Below, in pieces: positions 16,479 through 25,551 of a DNA stretch of 64,000 nt; positions within the stretch are counted from its first letter, which is position 1; each line of letters begins with the position of its first letter. Source of the stretch: Shimia isoporae (GTDB taxonomy: Bacteria; Pseudomonadota; Alphaproteobacteria; Rhodobacterales; Rhodobacteraceae). The notes beneath the pieces are model-generated. The model saw only the letters and a program-made list of their open reading frames with translations, was not told where the DNA came from and searched no databases. The position numbers and the translations under genes are program-made. The stretch is taken from contig NZ_SMGR01000001.1 in the NCBI RefSeq assembly GCF_004346865.1, positions 992,001 to 1,056,000 on the forward strand, read 5' to 3'.

Positions 16479-18434
16479 TCAGTCGGCGAGCAAGTCTGGC
16501 GGGGTTGCCTCGACAGAAAGCTGGGACACCATCTCGTCCAAAGACTTAACTTGTGTTTGTTTTTCACCGAGGCGACGGGCCGAAACCGTGCGGTCCTCTA
16601 CCTCTTTCTTGCCGATGGCAAGAATTACCGGAACTTTGCCAACCGAGTGCTCGCGCACCTTGTAATTGATCTTTTCGTTGCGCAGGTCCGCTTCTGCGCG
16701 GACACCGGCGGCCTTGAGTGCTTCGACCACTTCGAGACAGTAATCGTCTGCATCCGAAACAATAGAGGCCACCACGACCTGACGCGGGGCAATCCAGAAA
16801 GGCAGTTTCCCTGCATGTTCCTCGATGAGAATGCCAATGAACCGCTCAAAGGAGCCAAGGCACGCGCGGTGCAGCATAACCGGCCTGTGTTTCTCGCCGT
16901 CCGCTCCGATGTAATGCGCATCCAGACGCTCGGGCAGAACGAAATCGACCTGGAAGGTGCCGCATTGCCAGACCCGACCAATAGCGTCGGTCAGGGAGAA
17001 CTCGAGTTTTGGTCCGTAGAATGCCCCTTCACCCGGGTTCATTTCGGGCTCAACACCTGCGGCGCGCGTTGCATCGAGCAAAGCTTTCTCAGCCTTGTCC
17101 CACACTTCGTCGCTTCCCGAACGCGTTTCAGGGCGGTCGGAGAACAGAATGCGGAATTCCTCGAACCCAAGGTCCTTGTAAACCGCGGAAAGGAAGCGGA
17201 TGAACTCGGCACACTCCGCACCGATCTGTTCCTCGGTTGAGAAGATGTGTGCGTCGTCTTGAGTGAACCCGCGCACGCGCATGATGCCGTGCAGGGCGCC
17301 TGATGGCTCGTATCGCGCGCAGGAACCGAACTCGGCCATACGCAGTGGCAGATCACGGTAGGATTTCAGGCCCTGTTTGAAGATTTCAACATGGCAGGGA
17401 CAGTTCATTGGTTTGAGCGCGTTGATCGCTTTCTCGCGAGCGTGTTCTTCGTCCACTTCGACTATGAACATGTTCTCCTGGTATTTGTCCCAGTGTCCGG
17501 ACTGCTCCCAAAGTTTGCGATCTACAACCTGAGGCGTATTCACCTCGACATATCCACCGCGTTTCTGGGCGCGGCGCATGTAGTCCTGCAGCATGGTGTA
17601 AATGGTCCAGCCGTTCGGGTGCCAGAAGATCTGGCCTGGCGCTTCCGGCTGTAGGTGGAACAGGTTCATTTCGCGCCCAAGACGACGATGGTCGCGCTTT
17701 TCGGCCTCTTCCAGCATATGAAGGTGTTTCTTGAGGTCTTCTTTGTTCTTGAAGGCGACCCCGTAGATGCGTTGCAGCATCGCGCGGTCGCTGTCGCCGC
17801 GCCAGTAGGCGCCAGCAACTGACATGAGTTTGAACGCGTCTGCAGGTACCTGACCGGTGTGGGCGAGGTGAGGACCACGGCAGAGATCCTGCCAGTCGCC
17901 GTGCCAATACATGCGCAGCGGCTCGTCGCCAGGGATCGCTTCGATCAGTTCTACTTTGTAGGGCTCGTTGTTGTCTTCGTAGTGTTTGATCGCGCGCGGG
18001 CGGTCCCAGACCTCGGTGGTCACGGGCTCACGCTTGTTGATGATCTCTTTCATCTTCTTTTCGATGAGACCTAGATCTTCAGGGGTAAAGGGTTCTTCCC
18101 GATCGAAGTCGTAATACCAACCGTGCTCGATTACTGGGCCGATGGTCACTTTGACATCAGGCCAGATCTCCTGAACCGCGCGCGCCATGATGTGCGCGCA
18201 GTCGTGACGGATCAGTTCGAGCGCTTCGGCGTCGTTGTCCTTGATGGTGTTGATTGCAATGCTTGCATCTGAATCAATTGGCCACTGGAGATCCCAGTGT
18301 TTGCCGTCGACCGTCGCGGAGATTGCTTTCTTGCCCAGCGAGGTGGAAATCGAGGATGCGACCTCGGCAGGAGTAATGCCGCTCTCATAGGAACGTGCGT
18401 TACCATCAGGAAAAGTAAGGGAAATATCGGCCAT
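16479..18434 (-). CDS. thrS: Threonyl-tRNA synthetase
   Basis: The 651-residue class II synthetase charges tRNA-Thr. ATG 18434 ([11 protein letters not shown]) is used, with GAGGAG upstream; an in-frame extension to 18530 is not family-like. The domains follow the usual order: TGS (1-60), editing domain with [10 protein letters not shown] (HxxxH near 72-76), catalytic core with the zinc cysteine in [11 protein letters not shown] and [20 protein letters not shown] (motif 3 region), then the anticodon-binding domain from about 540. All key residues are visible. It is expressed apart from the downstream pseudogene, and the MAPEG gene lies upstream on the same strand. Confidence 0.97.
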   Translation of the reverse strand: MADISLTFPDGNARSYESGITPAEVASSISTSLGKKAISATVDGKHWDLQWPIDSDASIAINTIKDNDAEALELIRHDCAHIMARAVQEIWPDVKVTIGPVIEHGWYYDFDREEPFTPEDLGLIEKKMKEIINKREPVTTEVWDRPRAIKHYEDNNEPYKVELIEAIPGDEPLRMYWHGDWQDLCRGPHLAHTGQVPADAFKLMSVAGAYWRGDSDRAMLQRIYGVAFKNKEDLKKHLHMLEEAEKRDHRRLGREMNLFHLQPEAPGQIFWHPNGWTIYTMLQDYMRRAQKRGGYVEVNTPQVVDRKLWEQSGHWDKYQENMFIVEVDEEHAREKAINALKPMNCPCHVEIFKQGLKSYRDLPLRMAEFGSCARYEPSGALHGIMRVRGFTQDDAHIFSTEEQIGAECAEFIRFLSAVYKDLGFEEFRILFSDRPETRSGSDEVWDKAEKALLDATRAAGVEPEMNPGEGAFYGPKLEFSLTDAIGRVWQCGTFQVDFVLPERLDAHYIGADGEKHRPVMLHRACLGSFERFIGILIEEHAGKLPFWIAPRQVVVASIVSDADDYCLEVVEALKAAGVRAEADLRNEKINYKVREHSVGKVPVILAIGKKEVEDRTVSARRLGEKQTQVKSLDEMVSQLSVEATPPDLLAD

Positions 18435-18541
18435 TAGCCTCAAGCTCCTCGTCAGTTTGGCGCCCACGGAACGCCCGGTTGCGGGTATATGGTTCGATGC
18501 GTGTTTTACGCGGGTTTTTAGGCAAGTCAAGAAACAGATCG

Positions 18542-18563
18542 GGGCGCTCCTGTCAGAGCGCCC
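18542..18563 (-). terminator. Hairpin between the MAPEG gene and thrS
   Basis: GGGCGCTC (18542-18549) and GAGCGCCC (18556-18563) form a perfect eight-pair stem nine bases after the MAPEG stop. The minus-strand downstream tract (GATCTGTTTCTTG) is only moderately T-rich. Confidence 0.55.
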
Positions 18564-18571
18564 GCGAATTG

Positions 18572-18979
18572 TCAGTTAAATCCGATGCGGAAAACGGAAT
18601 AGGCCATCAAGAGAACGCAGACCCATCCACCCAGATATATCATAGGACGCACCGGCAAGCGCGCGATGCCGGAAATCATTCCGATCGCATGAGCGACCCG
18701 CAACGCAAAAAACACAACGGCTGCCCATAAAGTAAGTGATGTGAAGCCATCCTGCTGGTTCAGGATAAGTACCAGTCCGGCGAACGGGAGGAGTTGTTCC
18801 AGCAGGTTGAGATGTGCGCGATGTGCGCGGTGCACCCACTCAGGGTATTCGCGCAGGTCGGCTGGCCGGGCAAAGCTATCGCCTGAAACCTCATATTTGT
18901 TCACACCCACGATAAAGGGAATCCACATCGAGGCGGCAAAGATCATAAGACATGTGAGAATACCGATTTCCGTTGGCAT
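18572..18979 (-). CDS. MAPEG family membrane protein
   Basis: The 135-residue product has four predicted membrane helices and the MAPEG pattern: a polar loop with [29 protein letters not shown] (Arg/His-rich then NxxEQ-like) and a final pair of helices. MAPEG proteins include glutathione-dependent transferases and peroxidases of the membrane; bacterial members like this are mostly uncharacterised. It starts five bases from the end of the ArsR-SRPBCC gene, so the two are probably co-transcribed. Confidence 0.87.
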   Translation of the reverse strand: MPTEIGILTCLMIFAASMWIPFIVGVNKYEVSGDSFARPADLREYPEWVHRAHRAHLNLLEQLLPFAGLVLILNQQDGFTSLTLWAAVVFFALRVAHAIGMISGIARLPVRPMIYLGGWVCVLLMAYSVFRIGFN

Positions 18980-18984
18980 GACAT

Positions 18985-19746
18985 TTATCCCAGTGGGTAG
19001 CCGAAGCGGCGGGCAGGGCCGACCTCAAGGAAGGACTTTAGGGCCGATGCAAGGCGCGCCCAACCTTCTCCGACCCCATCTTGGCCCTGCGGGATATTGT
19101 AATGTTCGATGGTGAGTTTCATGGCATCGCCAGAAGCTTCGACCAGATACACGCATTTGGACGCGGGGGCGTCAGGTCCGAAGAAATGCGGCTCGAATGT
19201 CAATTCGATCCGGCTCTTGGGGTCGATCGCTGTGAGTTCAAAATCGAGCATGCGGGACCCGTCTGGCAGTAAAAACGATTGCCGGTCGCCTGAGGCTGAC
19301 AGATCACCGCGTACGGTGTCGCACGCAAAGTGATACTGGGCGGCGAGGTCGCCCTTTGTCAGGGCATCCCAAAGGCGGTCATGGGTGGTTTCTATGAAGG
19401 TTTGCATAACAAAGTCAGGGGCAGGCACAGTCATTTCAGGGCTCTCCAATTGAGATTTTAGGTTCAATACTGCTCTGGCGCTGGGTTTCTCGATCAAAGG
19501 ATCGATCCAGTGATCTATGGCCTGTTGAAGTGGTAAAACGTTCAGGTAGTGATGTTTGAAACGGCCTCTTTTGTGGGCCACGACCAATCCGGCTTCTTCC
19601 AACACAGAGAGATGCTTCATGACGCCGAAACGGGTCATTTCGAGCTGTGTTTGAAGCTCTTGCAAGGTTTGCCCATTCTTCCGGCGCAAGCTGTCCAGAA
19701 GGGTGCGGCGGGCTGGGTCGCCCATAGCTTTAAAGATCGCGTCCAT
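18985..19746 (-). CDS. ArsR-type HTH fused to SRPBCC (AHSA1-like) domain
   Basis: Start ATG 19746 gives MDAIFKAMGDPARRTLL, the usual ArsR opening, and a 253-residue protein; an in-frame TTG at 19782 would extend over the operator. Residues 1-95 are a winged-helix ArsR domain (TLQELQTQLEMTRFGVMKHLSVLEEAGLV). From about 105 an SRPBCC/Bet v1-like domain follows (FIETTHDRLWDALTKGDLAAQY and GEGWARLASALKSFLE). Such fusions let a hydrophobic-ligand pocket control DNA binding, although the ligand is unknown. An inverted repeat 11 bases upstream suggests autoregulation and control of the divergent hydrolase. Confidence 0.87.
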   Translation of the reverse strand: MDAIFKAMGDPARRTLLDSLRRKNGQTLQELQTQLEMTRFGVMKHLSVLEEAGLVVAHKRGRFKHHYLNVLPLQQAIDHWIDPLIEKPSARAVLNLKSQLESPEMTVPAPDFVMQTFIETTHDRLWDALTKGDLAAQYHFACDTVRGDLSASGDRQSFLLPDGSRMLDFELTAIDPKSRIELTFEPHFFGPDAPASKCVYLVEASGDAMKLTIEHYNIPQGQDGVGEGWARLASALKSFLEVGPARRFGYPLG

Positions 19747-19756
19747 AGAAGTCTTA

Positions 19757-19794
19757 TAGGTTACCAATAGATCACGTGACAATATGGTAACCTA
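19757..19794. promoter_or_regulatory. Inverted-repeat operator of the ArsR-SRPBCC regulator
   Basis: TAGGTTACC (19757-19765) and GGTAACCTA (19786-19794) form a perfect nine-base inverted repeat with a 20-base spacer holding CACGTG. It begins 11 bases before the regulator start codon and lies between the two divergent genes, a position suited to autorepression. Confidence 0.6.
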
Positions 19795-19880
19795 TTGGCG
19801 ACGTGCGGTCAGCGGCGAATTTTCTTCCAAAGGTCTGTGTTTGCAGGCTAAATCAGCCAGAAGTTTTTTGGGGAGTTGGC

Positions 19881-20633
19881 ATGGTGTCGATGCTGAAAAC
19901 GCCGCAAGGGCGGCGAATCGCGTACCACAAGACCGACGGGGTTGGGCCTACCGTGGTCTTTCTCGGAGGTTTGAAGTCTGACATGGAGGGCACGAAGGCA
20001 ATCCATTTGGAGGAGTGGGCAAGGACCCGAGGCCAGGCGTTTTTGCGATTTGACTACTCAGGCCATGGAGAAAGCAGCGGCACTTTCGAGGACGGTTGCA
20101 TCGGCGATTGGCACGAAGACACGGTGGCTGCAGTCAGCGCGCTAACTGAAGGACCTTTGGTTGTCGTTGGATCTTCGATGGGCGGTTGGCAGGCGCTTTT
20201 GCTGGCAAAGGCGATGCCTGAGCGGATCGTCGGCTTGGTTACAATCGCCGCAGCGCCGGATTTTACCGAGGACAGCTATTGGGCGGGCTTTGACGACGCG
20301 CAGAAGGCGGCCCTGGAAGCCGTTGGATACGTCGATTTGCCGTCCGACTATATGGAGCCTTACCGCATTACGCGGCGGATGATCGAGGATGGGCGCAAAC
20401 GTCTTGTTTTGCGCACACCCCTTTCCCTGCCGTTCCCTGTCTGGTTCCTGCAGGGCACCGAGGACACAGCGGTTACCAGCGAAACGGCGATCAAATTGAT
20501 TGAGCACGCGGACGGCACAGACATGCAGCTGTTGATGGTAAAAGGGAAGGACCATAGGTTTTCGGATCAATTTTGTCTAAAATTGATTGAAACAAAGGTG
20601 GAGGCGGTGCTGAAAGCGTCGGAAGTTGCATAA
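19881..20633 (+). CDS. Alpha/beta hydrolase
   Basis: The 250-residue cytoplasmic hydrolase starts at ATG 19881 after GGGGAG; the in-frame extension to 19803 is unlikely. It has FLGGLKSDMEGTKA, FDYSGHGESSG near residues 57-67, nucleophile elbow GSSMGGW near 97-103, and a late Asp/His pair (GTEDTAV, KGKDHRFS). The pattern resembles ABHD10-like thioesterases/carboxylesterases, but the substrate is open. Its stop overlaps the next gene's start by one base (TAATG), so they are translated together. Upstream is the operator of the divergent ArsR fusion. Confidence 0.85.
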   Translation: MVSMLKTPQGRRIAYHKTDGVGPTVVFLGGLKSDMEGTKAIHLEEWARTRGQAFLRFDYSGHGESSGTFEDGCIGDWHEDTVAAVSALTEGPLVVVGSSMGGWQALLLAKAMPERIVGLVTIAAAPDFTEDSYWAGFDDAQKAALEAVGYVDLPSDYMEPYRITRRMIEDGRKRLVLRTPLSLPFPVWFLQGTEDTAVTSETAIKLIEHADGTDMQLLMVKGKDHRFSDQFCLKLIETKVEAVLKASEVA

Positions 20634-21613
20634 TGCGGACATTTGGAAAATTTCTCGGACGCTTGATCGTTTTGTTGATCCTGGTTGCGGGCGCGATGTG
20701 GATTTTCGGTCCATATGAAAGCATTTCTGTCGAACCGACGATTTCTGAGGCCGATGTGGATGCTGACGTCGAAGCATATTTTGCGGCTCAGGAAGCGCGC
20801 TTTACCGACATCACCGAAGGTGTGGAAAAGCGGGTTATCTGGGCAGGTGAGAAGGGCGCGCGCACAGATTTGGCCATCGTTTATGTGCATGGCTTTTCCG
20901 CGACAAGTGAGGAGATCCGGCCGGTTCCAGACCTTGTTGCAGAAGAACTGGGTGCGAACCTCGTATTCACACGTCTTGCAGGTCACGGACGGGACGGTGA
21001 AGCGCTGGCCGCGGCTACCGCCCAACAATGGGCCGATGATTTTGCGGAAGCGATGATTGTCGCACGGCGCATTGCCGATGATGTCGTTGTCATAGGGACA
21101 TCAACAGGCGGCACAGTTATCGCGGCAATGGCTGATCAACCCGAGGTTATGGCAAACGTCAAAGGATTGGTCTTTGTATCGCCGAACTTTGAAATCTACG
21201 ACCCGGCAGCGGCATTGCTGACGTGGCCAGGTGCGCGCCACTGGATTCCATTGATCGTTGGCTCGGAGCGGGCGTTTGAGGCGTCAAATGACGCACACGC
21301 GAAATATTGGACAACTGCATACCCAACGGTCGCGGTGATGCAGATGGCGGCGCTCGTAAAACACACGGACGGTCAAGATTTTGAAGGCCTGACTCAACCG
21401 GCAATGTTCGTTTTTTCTGACGGAGACAGAGTGGTTCAACCTGCAAAGACACGCGCGGTGGCGGAACGGTGGGGCGGACCTGTAACGCTTGCGCCCCAAA
21501 CCCTTTCAGAAGGATCGGACCCTTTTGAACACGTGATTTCCGGCGCGATCATTTCTCCGGCCGAGATCGAAGGTGATGTATCGGAAATATTGAATTTTAT
21601 TAACAGCTTGTAG
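20633..21613 (+). CDS. Membrane-anchored alpha/beta hydrolase
   Basis: The 326-residue product begins with a hydrophobic segment (FLGRLIVLLILVAGAMWIFG, residues 7-26) that is either a signal anchor or an uncleaved signal peptide, placing the hydrolase outside the cytoplasm. The fold is shown by YVHGFSATSEEIRPVPD (residues 84-100), FTRLAGHGRDGEA, nucleophile elbow GTSTGGT, and SDGDRVV with a late Glu/His region. The substrate is unknown. It overlaps the preceding hydrolase by one base, and a VOC gene follows after ten bases. Confidence 0.84.
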   Translation: MRTFGKFLGRLIVLLILVAGAMWIFGPYESISVEPTISEADVDADVEAYFAAQEARFTDITEGVEKRVIWAGEKGARTDLAIVYVHGFSATSEEIRPVPDLVAEELGANLVFTRLAGHGRDGEALAAATAQQWADDFAEAMIVARRIADDVVVIGTSTGGTVIAAMADQPEVMANVKGLVFVSPNFEIYDPAAALLTWPGARHWIPLIVGSERAFEASNDAHAKYWTTAYPTVAVMQMAALVKHTDGQDFEGLTQPAMFVFSDGDRVVQPAKTRAVAERWGGPVTLAPQTLSEGSDPFEHVISGAIISPAEIEGDVSEILNFINSL

Positions 21614-21623
21614 GTGGTTTCTC

Positions 21624-22067
21624 ATGTCTCATGTGAAGTTCGAGCAACGGATTAGTCTGATCACATTGGCAGCCAGTGATCTGGAAAGAGCTGCAGGCTT
21701 CTATGAAGCTCTGGGATGGCAGCGCGTGCCGAGTCCGGATGGTGTGATCGCCTTTGATCTCATTGGACAGACTCTCGGCCTATATGACCGCGCAGCATTG
21801 GCTGACGATCTGGGGGTGCCGGCGGAAAGTGTTGGTGGGTTCTCGGGCATCACTCTAAGCCATAATGTGCGTAGCGAGGCCGATGTTGCGCCCCTTCTGA
21901 CGCGAGCGGAAGAAGCAGGTGGGCGGATTTTGCGCCCGGCTGGCGAAGTATTCTGGGGAGGGTTTATCGGCTATTTTGCGGATCTTGACGGACACATTTG
22001 GGAAGTTGCGCACAACCCCTTTTCCAAGCTGTCGCCAAAGGGTGAATTTCGCTGGGAAGGGTACTGA
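21624..22067 (+). CDS. VOC (glyoxalase/bleomycin resistance) family protein
   Basis: The 147-residue single VOC protein shows an initial ISLITLAASDLERAAGFYEAL beta-alpha unit, a GITLSHNV segment near 74, and a final DLDGHIWEVAHNPF with the usual C-terminal acid. VOC proteins bind a metal and catalyse lyase, isomerase or dioxygenase chemistry or bind drugs; the specific role is not predictable. It follows the membrane-anchored hydrolase by ten bases, suggesting the same transcript. Confidence 0.83.
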   Translation: MSHVKFEQRISLITLAASDLERAAGFYEALGWQRVPSPDGVIAFDLIGQTLGLYDRAALADDLGVPAESVGGFSGITLSHNVRSEADVAPLLTRAEEAGGRILRPAGEVFWGGFIGYFADLDGHIWEVAHNPFSKLSPKGEFRWEGY

Positions 22068-22130
22068 CAGCATTGACCTTTTGCCGATTTCGGGCAGATT
22101 GGCGAAAAAGAACAAGACTGGGGAACGGGC

Positions 22131-22841
22131 ATGAGCGAACCATTGGTTTTGCTTCCGGGCATGATGTGTGATGCGCGTGTGTTTACGCACCAGATGGCGG
22201 CGCTTTCACGTGATCGCGCCGTGACAATTGCGCCAATCACACAAGGCGAACGCATTGGCGACATTGCCGCGTTTTTGCTGTCCCAGTTGCCGGAAAAGTT
22301 TGCTTTGGCAGGGCTGAGCATGGGCGGCATCGTGGCCATGGAAATTTTGCGTCGCGCACCGGAGAGAGTGACCCGAATAGCCTTGTTGGACACCAATCCA
22401 TTGTCGGAGTCTCCGACTTCGGCGGCGGCTTACGAACCATGGATTGTCAAAGCGATGGCTGGTCAGCTGGATGATGTTATGGCCGATTTCATGCGCCCGG
22501 AGTACCTTGCGCCGGGGGCTGGGCGGGCAAAAGTTTTGGCACAGGTGCAAGCTATGGCGCGAAGCATGGGCCCTGAGGTTTTTGTCCAACAGGCGCGCGC
22601 GCTGCAACGTCGCATGGACCAGCAGAAAACGCTGCGACGGCTTAAGTGTCCGGCGCTTGTTTTATGCGGCGAGCACGATGGCTTAACTCCCGTGAAACGT
22701 CACCAGTTCATGGCGGAGCTGATCCCATATGCAGAGTTGCGGGTTATTGCCGACGCAGGGCATCTGCCGGTACTGGAGCAGCCTGAAGCGACTACCAAGG
22801 CCTTGCAAGACTGGATGGGACAACCATTTGTCTTGCAATGA
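22131..22841 (+). CDS. Alpha/beta hydrolase
   Basis: The 236-residue cytoplasmic hydrolase opens with LVLLPGMMCDARVF (oxyanion hole), has nucleophile elbow GLSMGGIVAME (near residues 61-71), DTNPLSESP after it, LCGEHDGLTPV as the acid loop and DAGHLPVLEQPE with the catalytic His. The layout fits the pimeloyl-ester or lactonase-like hydrolases; no substrate is assigned. It is third of a run of three hydrolase genes and overlaps the next small gene by four bases. Confidence 0.86.
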   Translation: MSEPLVLLPGMMCDARVFTHQMAALSRDRAVTIAPITQGERIGDIAAFLLSQLPEKFALAGLSMGGIVAMEILRRAPERVTRIALLDTNPLSESPTSAAAYEPWIVKAMAGQLDDVMADFMRPEYLAPGAGRAKVLAQVQAMARSMGPEVFVQQARALQRRMDQQKTLRRLKCPALVLCGEHDGLTPVKRHQFMAELIPYAELRVIADAGHLPVLEQPEATTKALQDWMGQPFVLQ

Positions 22842-23068
22842 ATGCAAATGACAAAACCGATCTGAAACGCCGCATCCGCCGCTTCAAGGCCTGGGTGCGC
22901 TTGAAAGTGCCAAACGGGTTTCGATTTGGGCTTGGTGTTCTGTTGATCTTATGCGGGCTCGTCGGGTTTTTGCCTGTGGTAGGTTTCTGGATGCTACCAT
23001 TGGGTGTCACGATAGTCGCAATGGATTGGCGTTGGCTGAAGCGCAAGTTGGGGTGCAGAGAGCCCTAG
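22838..23068 (+). CDS. Small PGPGW-like transmembrane protein
   Basis: The 76-residue product has a basic N-terminal helix ([16 protein letters not shown]) and one or two hydrophobic segments ([33 protein letters not shown]), then a short basic tail. It resembles the small putative transmembrane PGPGW group, of unknown role. ATG overlaps the hydrolase stop (ATGA), so it is translationally coupled; its own stop overlaps the convergent LLM gene by four bases. Confidence 0.75.
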   Translation: MNANDKTDLKRRIRRFKAWVRLKVPNGFRFGLGVLLILCGLVGFLPVVGFWMLPLGVTIVAMDWRWLKRKLGCREP

Positions 23069-24051
23069 TCCAGATCACGCATCACGTCGGCCGCAATTTC
23101 GAAGCTCTTCAGGCGTGCCTGATGATTGTGAATCATACTCGTCAGAATGAGTTCATCGGGTTGGTAACGCGCAATCAATGTTTCAAGATCTTTGCGGACG
23201 TGGTCCCGATCTCCCTGTGCCGTGACACGAAGAGCGTGGTTGACGGCGCGGGCCTCACCCTCGGTGGCAACCTCTAGAAAATCATCAACAGGAGCGGGTA
23301 ATGGGCCGGGGCTGCCTTTGCGAAGGTTTAGGAAGCCTTGTTGCATAGACGTGCGTATGCGGGTTGCCTCGGAGTTGGTTTCCGCGGCAAAGACGTTCAC
23401 CGCGAGCATGAAGCGAGGCTCTTGTGTGATGCCCGGCTGAAACCGGTGACGGTAGAGCGTGACGGCTTCTTCCAGCGCGTCCGGTGCGAAATGGCTGGCG
23501 AAGGCGTAAGGCAGGCCGAGTTGGCCGGCAAGCTGCGCGCCAAAGAGGCTGGAGCCAAGAATCCATACAGGCACACCTGTGCCTTCGCCCGGAACGGCCC
23601 GCACTGGTTGGGCTTCGTTCGGCTCTTGCAAAAAACCCATGAGTTCAATCACTTCCTCGGGGAAACGATCTGCTCCTGACATACCGCGACGGAGTGCCCG
23701 CATCGTATTCATGTCGGTTCCGGGCGCCCGTCCGAGGCCAAGATCAACGCGGTCGGGGTACAGTGTAGCCAACGTGCCGAACTGTTCGGCAACCACCAGA
23801 GGCGCGTGATTAGGCAACATAATCCCGCCAGAACCAACGCGGATCGATCGCGTGGCCGCCAAAACCTGGCCGATCAGGACAGCGGTGGCCGAAGACGCGA
23901 TTCCACGTGAATTGTGATGCTCGGCCAGCCAGTAGCGCGCGTAGCCCCAGCGTTCAGCATGTTGTGCAAGATCCAGTGTGTGACGGAGAGCGTCACCTGC
24001 GGTTTGGCCAGAAGGGATCGGGGCGAGGTCGAGCAAGGAGTAGGGGATCAT
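23065..24051 (-). CDS. LLM-class flavin-dependent oxidoreductase
   Basis: The 328-residue product belongs to the bacterial luciferase-like TIM-barrel family: [12 protein letters not shown] start, [14 protein letters not shown] (residues 43-56), [22 protein letters not shown] with flavin-binding residues, and [10 protein letters not shown]. The group includes FMN-dependent monooxygenases (MsnO8-like), but the substrate is not known. ATG 24051 with AGGACA upstream is preferred to the in-frame 24078. It follows the phaZ terminator on the same strand. Confidence 0.88.
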   Translation of the reverse strand: MIPYSLLDLAPIPSGQTAGDALRHTLDLAQHAERWGYARYWLAEHHNSRGIASSATAVLIGQVLAATRSIRVGSGGIMLPNHAPLVVAEQFGTLATLYPDRVDLGLGRAPGTDMNTMRALRRGMSGADRFPEEVIELMGFLQEPNEAQPVRAVPGEGTGVPVWILGSSLFGAQLAGQLGLPYAFASHFAPDALEEAVTLYRHRFQPGITQEPRFMLAVNVFAAETNSEATRIRTSMQQGFLNLRKGSPGPLPAPVDDFLEVATEGEARAVNHALRVTAQGDRDHVRKDLETLIARYQPDELILTSMIHNHQARLKSFEIAADVMRDLD

Positions 24052-24127
24052 CGGATTGTCCTGATTGCGTGGACCCAAGATAGGGACAATCGCTCGAACT
24101 CCAAGGGCGGGAACGGTGCGTCAAAAG

Positions 24128-24158
24128 AAATTCGGGGTCCGCTGGACCCCGAATTTTT
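24128..24158 (-). terminator. Terminator after phaZ
   Basis: AAATTCGGGGTCC (24128-24140) and GGACCCCGAATTT (24144-24156) form a perfect 13-pair stem, 14 bases past the phaZ stop. T-rich tracts lie on both sides. Confidence 0.85.
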
Positions 24159-24171
24159 ATGTCTCTTAAAT

Positions 24172-25440
24172 TCAAGCGGCGTTCTTGTTAGCCGCTTTGC
24201 GTTTGGGTTTGGGACTGTTTGCGTCGATAAATTCGAGCACCAATGGGCGGATGTTGTTGCGCCAGCTTTTGCCCGCGAAAATCCCGTAGTGTCCTGCGCC
24301 AGGTTCAACATGGCTCGCCTTCTTATTGTCGGGCAAGCCTGTGCAGAGGTCGAGGGCGGCGATGCACTGTCCGGGCGCGGTGATGTCGTCTTTGGCGCCC
24401 TCAACGGTTTTAACAGCGACAGTGGTGATTTTTCCGATGTCCACCTTGCGGCCCGCGACAACAAATTCGTTCTTGGCGATTTCGCCCTTTTTGAAGATGC
24501 GTTCAACGGTTGTTAGATAAAATTCCGCAGTCATGTCCATGACAGCAAGGTATTCATCGTAAAATCTATTGTGGGCGTCATGCTCGGAGGCTTCGCCCTG
24601 AGCGACGCGCATGATTTGATCGGAGAACGCCTTGGAATGGCGGTCGGCGTTCATGGACATAAAGGAATAGAGCTGTAGCAGCCCTGGATAAACCATTCTT
24701 CCAACGCCGGGATATTTGAAGCCAACACGTTGGATCATGGTCTCTTCGAGTTGGCCCATGGTAACGCGATGACCAAAGTCGGTAACGTCAGTAGCGGCGG
24801 CATTCGGATCAATTGGTCCGCCTATCAGCGTGAGCGAAAGAGGCTGAGCCTTGGGGTCTTCCTCTGCGAGGTAGGCTGTTGCTGCCAAGGTCAACGGGGC
24901 AGGCTGACAAACTGCAATAACGTGTGTGTCGGCACCGAGTTCTTTCATAAAATCGACAAGATAGAGCGTGTAATCCTCAATATCGAATTTGCCTTCGCTT
25001 ACGGGGATGTCGCGCGCATTATGCCAATCTGTGATGTAGACTTCGCAGTCAGGGATCAGGCTTTTAACAGTGGAGCGAAGCAGGGTCGCGTAGTGGCCGG
25101 ACATCGGCGCCACGAGCAGGACCTTGCGGTCCATCGGCTTGCGGCCGGAAACGTCAAAGTGGATCAAGTCGCCGAACGGACGCTCAACAACTGTGTTGAC
25201 GTTGACGATGTGATCCTTGCCGTCTTCGCAGGTAAAGCTGTCAATGTGCCAGTCAGGTTTGACAATCATCCGCTGGAAACTGCGTTCGGTGACTTCGCCC
25301 CAAGCCGCCATCCACTGAATGGCTGGGTTCGGGAACAACGCCATTGCGGGAGAAGACGCCATAGCGGTGGCGGTGGCCCCCAACCATTGGTTGGTGTTGC
25401 GCATGGTTTCCATAAAATCATACGTGGCCATGTAACGCAT
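24172..25440 (-). CDS. phaZ: Intracellular polyhydroxyalkanoate depolymerase
   Basis: The 422-residue enzyme degrades stored PHB granules in the cytoplasm. The lipase-box nucleophile is a cysteine, VCQPA at Cys178, as in PhaZ1-type intracellular depolymerases, with supporting ITDWHNAR (136-143), a late ALDLCTGLPD Asp and EPGAGHYGIFAG His. A Lys/Ala tail ends the protein. ATG 25440 follows AAAGGAGA. It is divergent from phaC, sharing a 111-base region with a PhaR-type palindrome, and ends at a strong hairpin. Confidence 0.94.
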   Translation of the reverse strand: MRYMATYDFMETMRNTNQWLGATATAMASSPAMALFPNPAIQWMAAWGEVTERSFQRMIVKPDWHIDSFTCEDGKDHIVNVNTVVERPFGDLIHFDVSGRKPMDRKVLLVAPMSGHYATLLRSTVKSLIPDCEVYITDWHNARDIPVSEGKFDIEDYTLYLVDFMKELGADTHVIAVCQPAPLTLAATAYLAEEDPKAQPLSLTLIGGPIDPNAAATDVTDFGHRVTMGQLEETMIQRVGFKYPGVGRMVYPGLLQLYSFMSMNADRHSKAFSDQIMRVAQGEASEHDAHNRFYDEYLAVMDMTAEFYLTTVERIFKKGEIAKNEFVVAGRKVDIGKITTVAVKTVEGAKDDITAPGQCIAALDLCTGLPDNKKASHVEPGAGHYGIFAGKSWRNNIRPLVLEFIDANSPKPKRKAANKNAA

Positions 25441-25515
25441 GGGGTTCTCCTTTACGTTGGGGTATCCCCAACTCTGAAAGCTCCCTATGATATTTTAAGG
25501 GGGAGCCATGTGAAT

Positions 25516-25528
25516 GCTGCGTAGCAGC
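25516..25528. promoter_or_regulatory. PhaR-type box between phaZ and phaC
   Basis: GCTGC-GTA-GCAGC at 25516-25528 matches the CTGC-N3-GCAG palindrome bound by PhaR regulators of related alphaproteobacteria. It lies 24 bases before the phaC start and could control phaC, phaZ or both. Confidence 0.65.
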
Positions 25529-25551
25529 GAGACTAGGGCGATTAGGTTAAG

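Noticed and set aside
19782-19800. Starting the ArsR-SRPBCC gene at TTG 19782
   Set aside because: It would place coding sequence over the palindromic operator and add 12 residues not seen in ArsR proteins.
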